Below are positions 32,839-34,973 of a stretch of DNA of 34,973 bases, piece by piece. The stretch's first letter is position 1. Every line of letters starts with the position of its first letter. The DNA is from CAXBPY01 sp003455275 (GTDB lineage Bacteria; Bacteroidota; Bacteroidia; Chitinophagales; UBA10324). The position numbers and the translations under genes were made by a program. The DNA lies in assembly GCA_963977675.1 (NCBI GenBank), contig CAXBPY010000030.1, forward strand, positions 1 to 34,973, read 5' to 3'. The notes under the pieces were generated by a model that was given only the letters and a program-made list of their open reading frames with translations, was not told where the DNA came from and ran no database searches.

Positions 32839-33831
32839 TTAGTCTTCCAATTTGAATTTAGAAAGATCCATTCCGAAGTGAAGACCTTTCTCTATGATTA
32901 ATGCTTCAATTTCCATTAAGCTCTTTCGTCCAAAGTTGCGGAATTTCAAGAGTTCATTGGTGTCATACTTCACGAGTTCTGACAAACTGCCAATCTTTGC
33001 AGCTTTCAAGCAGTTGTAGGCACGAACAGAGAGATCCAAATCTTCTAATGGAGTCTTTAACAATTTACGCATGTGAAGTACATGTTCATCGACTACATCT
33101 TCCTGAATTTTTTCTTTTGTATCGAAAGTAATATTCTCATCAGATACCAGCATGAGATGCTGGATTAAAATTCTGGCGGCCTGTTTTATTGCATCTTCAG
33201 GATGAATTGTTCCATCGGTTGCAATCTCCATGATGAGTTTTTCAAAATCAGTTTTTTGCTCTACACGAGTATTTTCAATTGAATATTTAACATTCTTAAT
33301 AGGAGTGAAAATAGCATCAACAGCAATTGTACCCAGTGGTGCATCCTTAAGCTTTTGCTCTTCAGCTGGCAAGTAACCTCTTCCTTTGGAAATAGTAAGT
33401 TCAATATCAAACTTCACTGATTTTTCCATATGACAGATTATGAGATCAGGATTCATTACCTTAAAACTTCCTCCTGCTTTCTCAATATCACCTGCTGTAA
33501 ATTCATCCTTACCTTTTATAGATACAAGAATTTTTTCAGAAGTAATTTCTTCTTCAGTTGCTTTTTTGAAACGAACCTGCTTAAGATTTAAAATGATTTC
33601 AGTTACATCTTCAAGAACACCTTTTATTGTGCTGAATTCATGATCAACGCCACTAATTCGAACAGCATTGATAGCATGACCTTCAAGAGATGAAAGAAGT
33701 ACGCGGCGCAGAGCGTTGCCTATTGTAACGCCAAAACCGGGCTCCAAAGGTCGAAACTCAAAGAATCCTTCGAAGTCGGTTGCTTTCTGAAGAATAATTT
33801 TTTCGGGTTTCTGAAAACTGAGTATGCTCAT
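32839..33831 (-). CDS. rpoA: RNA polymerase subunit alpha
   Basis: The 330-residue alpha subunit has the N-terminal assembly domain (about 1-230; FRPLEPGFGVTIGNALRRVLLSSLEGHAI) and, after a short linker, the C-terminal domain (about 250-330; LEDLDLSVRAYNCLKAAKIGSLSELVKY and FRNFGRKSLMEIEALI) that contacts upstream DNA and activators. Length is normal. It lies between rpsD and rplQ in the conserved alpha operon order. Confidence 0.99.
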   Translation of the reverse strand: MSILSFQKPEKIILQKATDFEGFFEFRPLEPGFGVTIGNALRRVLLSSLEGHAINAVRISGVDHEFSTIKGVLEDVTEIILNLKQVRFKKATEEEITSEKILVSIKGKDEFTAGDIEKAGGSFKVMNPDLIICHMEKSVKFDIELTISKGRGYLPAEEQKLKDAPLGTIAVDAIFTPIKNVKYSIENTRVEQKTDFEKLIMEIATDGTIHPEDAIKQAARILIQHLMLVSDENITFDTKEKIQEDVVDEHVLHMRKLLKTPLEDLDLSVRAYNCLKAAKIGSLSELVKYDTNELLKFRNFGRKSLMEIEALIIEKGLHFGMDLSKFKLED

Positions 33832-33865
33832 GTATGTTAATTTGTAATTTGCTTGTTAAAAAATT

Positions 33866-34474
33866 TTATTTAGAGTAAAGCTCGACAATAAGTTGTTCCT
33901 TGATATTTTCCGGTATCTGGTCGCGCTCTGGTGAGGCAAGAAAAACACCTGTCATTGTATCACCGTTCCATTCAAGCCAGTTAAACTTAGAAAGGTTTTT
34001 TACATTCAGGGATTGTACAATAGCTGTATGATTTTTTGACTTATCACGAACACTTACTTTGTCGCCTGCACGAAGAGTGAAGGATGGAGCGTTCACAGTT
34101 TTGCCATTAACAGCAATGTGACGGTGTGAAACTAATTGACGAGCTCCGCGACGAGATGGAGCTATACCGAGGCGGTAGACGGTATTGTCTAACCTAGACT
34201 CAAGTAGTTTTAAAAGGTTCTCACCTGTAACACCTTTACGGCGTGCAGCTTCAACATAAACTTTTGCAAATTGTCTTTCTAACAACCCGTAAGTATATTT
34301 AGCTTTTTGCTTTTCCTTAAGTTGGGTACCGTATTCTGAAGATTGTTTTCTTCTTTTTGAGTTACCGTGCATGCCAGGAGCATAATTTTTCTTTTCAAGA
34401 GATTTAGTAAAACCCATAATTGGTTCACCGAACTTTCTTGAAATTTTTGCTTTAGGTCCTAAGTATCTTGCCAT
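33866..34474 (-). CDS. rpsD: 30S ribosomal protein S4
   Basis: The 202-residue protein begins MARYLGPKAKISRKFGEPI and contains an S4 RNA-binding domain (about 93-155; RLDNTVYRLGIAPSRRGARQLVSHRHIAVNGKTVN). No zinc-binding CxxC cluster is present near the N terminus, so it is the zinc-free form. The start at 34474 is chosen because S4 homology begins there. The open frame runs 48 codons further upstream into rpsK, which is a shadow. Confidence 0.98.
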   Translation of the reverse strand: MARYLGPKAKISRKFGEPIMGFTKSLEKKNYAPGMHGNSKRRKQSSEYGTQLKEKQKAKYTYGLLERQFAKVYVEAARRKGVTGENLLKLLESRLDNTVYRLGIAPSRRGARQLVSHRHIAVNGKTVNAPSFTLRAGDKVSVRDKSKNHTAIVQSLNVKNLSKFNWLEWNGDTMTGVFLASPERDQIPENIKEQLIVELYSK

Positions 34475-34505
34475 TTGATTTTCTGTTCCTTGATTGAATG
34501 AAAAA

Positions 34506-34904
34506 TTATACTCTTCTCTTTTTTGGAGGGCGGCATCCATTATGTGGAAGAGGCGTTGTATCACGAATAATCGCAACATCAATTCCTGCAAGAGAAACAC
34601 CACGAATTGCAGCTTCACGACCTGCGCCCGGGCCTTTTACAAATACATCTACTTTCCTAAGACCAGCATCATGCGCCATTTTACCAGCTTCCTGAGCCGC
34701 CATTTGCGCGGCATATGGAGTGTTCTTTTTTGAACCCTTAAATCCAACTTTTCCAGCACTACTCCATGAGATTACATTTCCATTCTTGTTTGTGAATGAA
34801 ATAATAATGTTATTAAATGAAGCGTGAATATGAACAGAGCCTTCAGGGTCTGCTTTAACAGTTCGTTTTTTTACGGTGGCTTTTTTTACTACTTCTTCTG
34901 CCAT
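34506..34904 (-). CDS. rpsK: 30S ribosomal protein S11
   Basis: The 132-residue protein has the S11 core (VHIHASFNNIIISFTNKNGNVISWSSAG, KNTPYAAQMAA, VKGPGAGREAAIRGV) and ends DTTPLPHNGCRPPKKRRV, the canonical S11 tail near the mRNA exit channel. It lies between rpsM and rpsD, with 31 bp to rpsD. Confidence 0.99.
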   Translation of the reverse strand: MAEEVVKKATVKKRTVKADPEGSVHIHASFNNIIISFTNKNGNVISWSSAGKVGFKGSKKNTPYAAQMAAQEAGKMAHDAGLRKVDVFVKGPGAGREAAIRGVSLAGIDVAIIRDTTPLPHNGCRPPKKRRV

Positions 34905-34937
34905 TTTAATTTTATTATCAGGTCCGGGTTTTAATAA

Positions 34938-34973
34938 TTATTTTTTAGCTGCTACTTTTTTCTTTCCTGCAAC
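34938..34973 (-). CDS. rpsM: 30S ribosomal protein S13, last codons (rest outside window)
   Basis: The last 11 codons on the - strand read VAGKKKVAAKK and stop, a basic tail of the S13 type, 33 bp before rpsK. The assignment rests on this tail and on the conserved order rpsM-rpsK-rpsD-rpoA-rplQ. Confidence 0.75.
   Translation of the reverse strand, partial: VAGKKKVAAKK

Noticed and set aside
34475..34618. Longer N terminus for S4
   Set aside because: It overlaps rpsK; S4 homology starts at MARYLGPK.

Overview
The window comes from a chromosome of the phylum Bacteroidota; genus cannot be named from the sequence. The evidence is five secreted proteins with type IX secretion (T9SS) sorting domains, a TPR/PD40/OmpA protein of PorE-like layout, a long SecA with insertions typical of the phylum, and promoters of the Bacteroidota TTTG / TAnnTTTG kind. 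Base composition and codon use look even across the window, apart from an arsenic locus and a palindrome-rich repeat array.

Left part (1-17076, mostly + strand): the 3' part of fusA with a terminator, secA, deoC overlapped by a small exported SPOR-like gene, a beta-propeller T9SS cargo protein, queE, a PorE-like envelope protein, a small exported protein with a terminator, a DUF423 membrane protein on the - strand, a large anchored propeller protein and purL. Middle part (17186-26331): a type-B (CHU_C) T9SS cargo protein, then rsmG, an ECF sigma factor and a family 2 glycosyltransferase on the - strand, followed by three more T9SS cargo proteins (GloVer-repeat, LamG-like, and SdrD/DUF7619-like).

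Right part (26516-34973): a flavin-dependent LLM oxidoreductase; a dense array of short palindromes beside an IS200-like HUH (RAYT-type) transposase; a five-gene arsenic operon on the - strand (arsR, GNAT acetyltransferase, arsI/cadI, Cys-rich lipoprotein, arsC) with a well-formed promoter and operator but no efflux permease in view; a TTG-started thiolase; and the alpha ribosomal operon rpsM-rpsK-rpsD-rpoA-rplQ on the - strand, closed by a terminator.

The most notable structure is at 27552-28602. Eleven palindromes occupy 27552-28060. Their positions repeat exactly after 252 bp without indels, and neighbouring palindromes are mostly 51-52 bp apart. Some carry paired arm changes that keep the hairpin. 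The transposase gene is bracketed by inverted two-hairpin units, and the far unit supplies the last codons and stop of arsC. A solitary copy 22 kb away ends directly on the deoC start codon. A second repeat family lies inside the signal-peptide codons of two unrelated exported proteins, in the same frame and at the same place relative to the predicted cleavage site.
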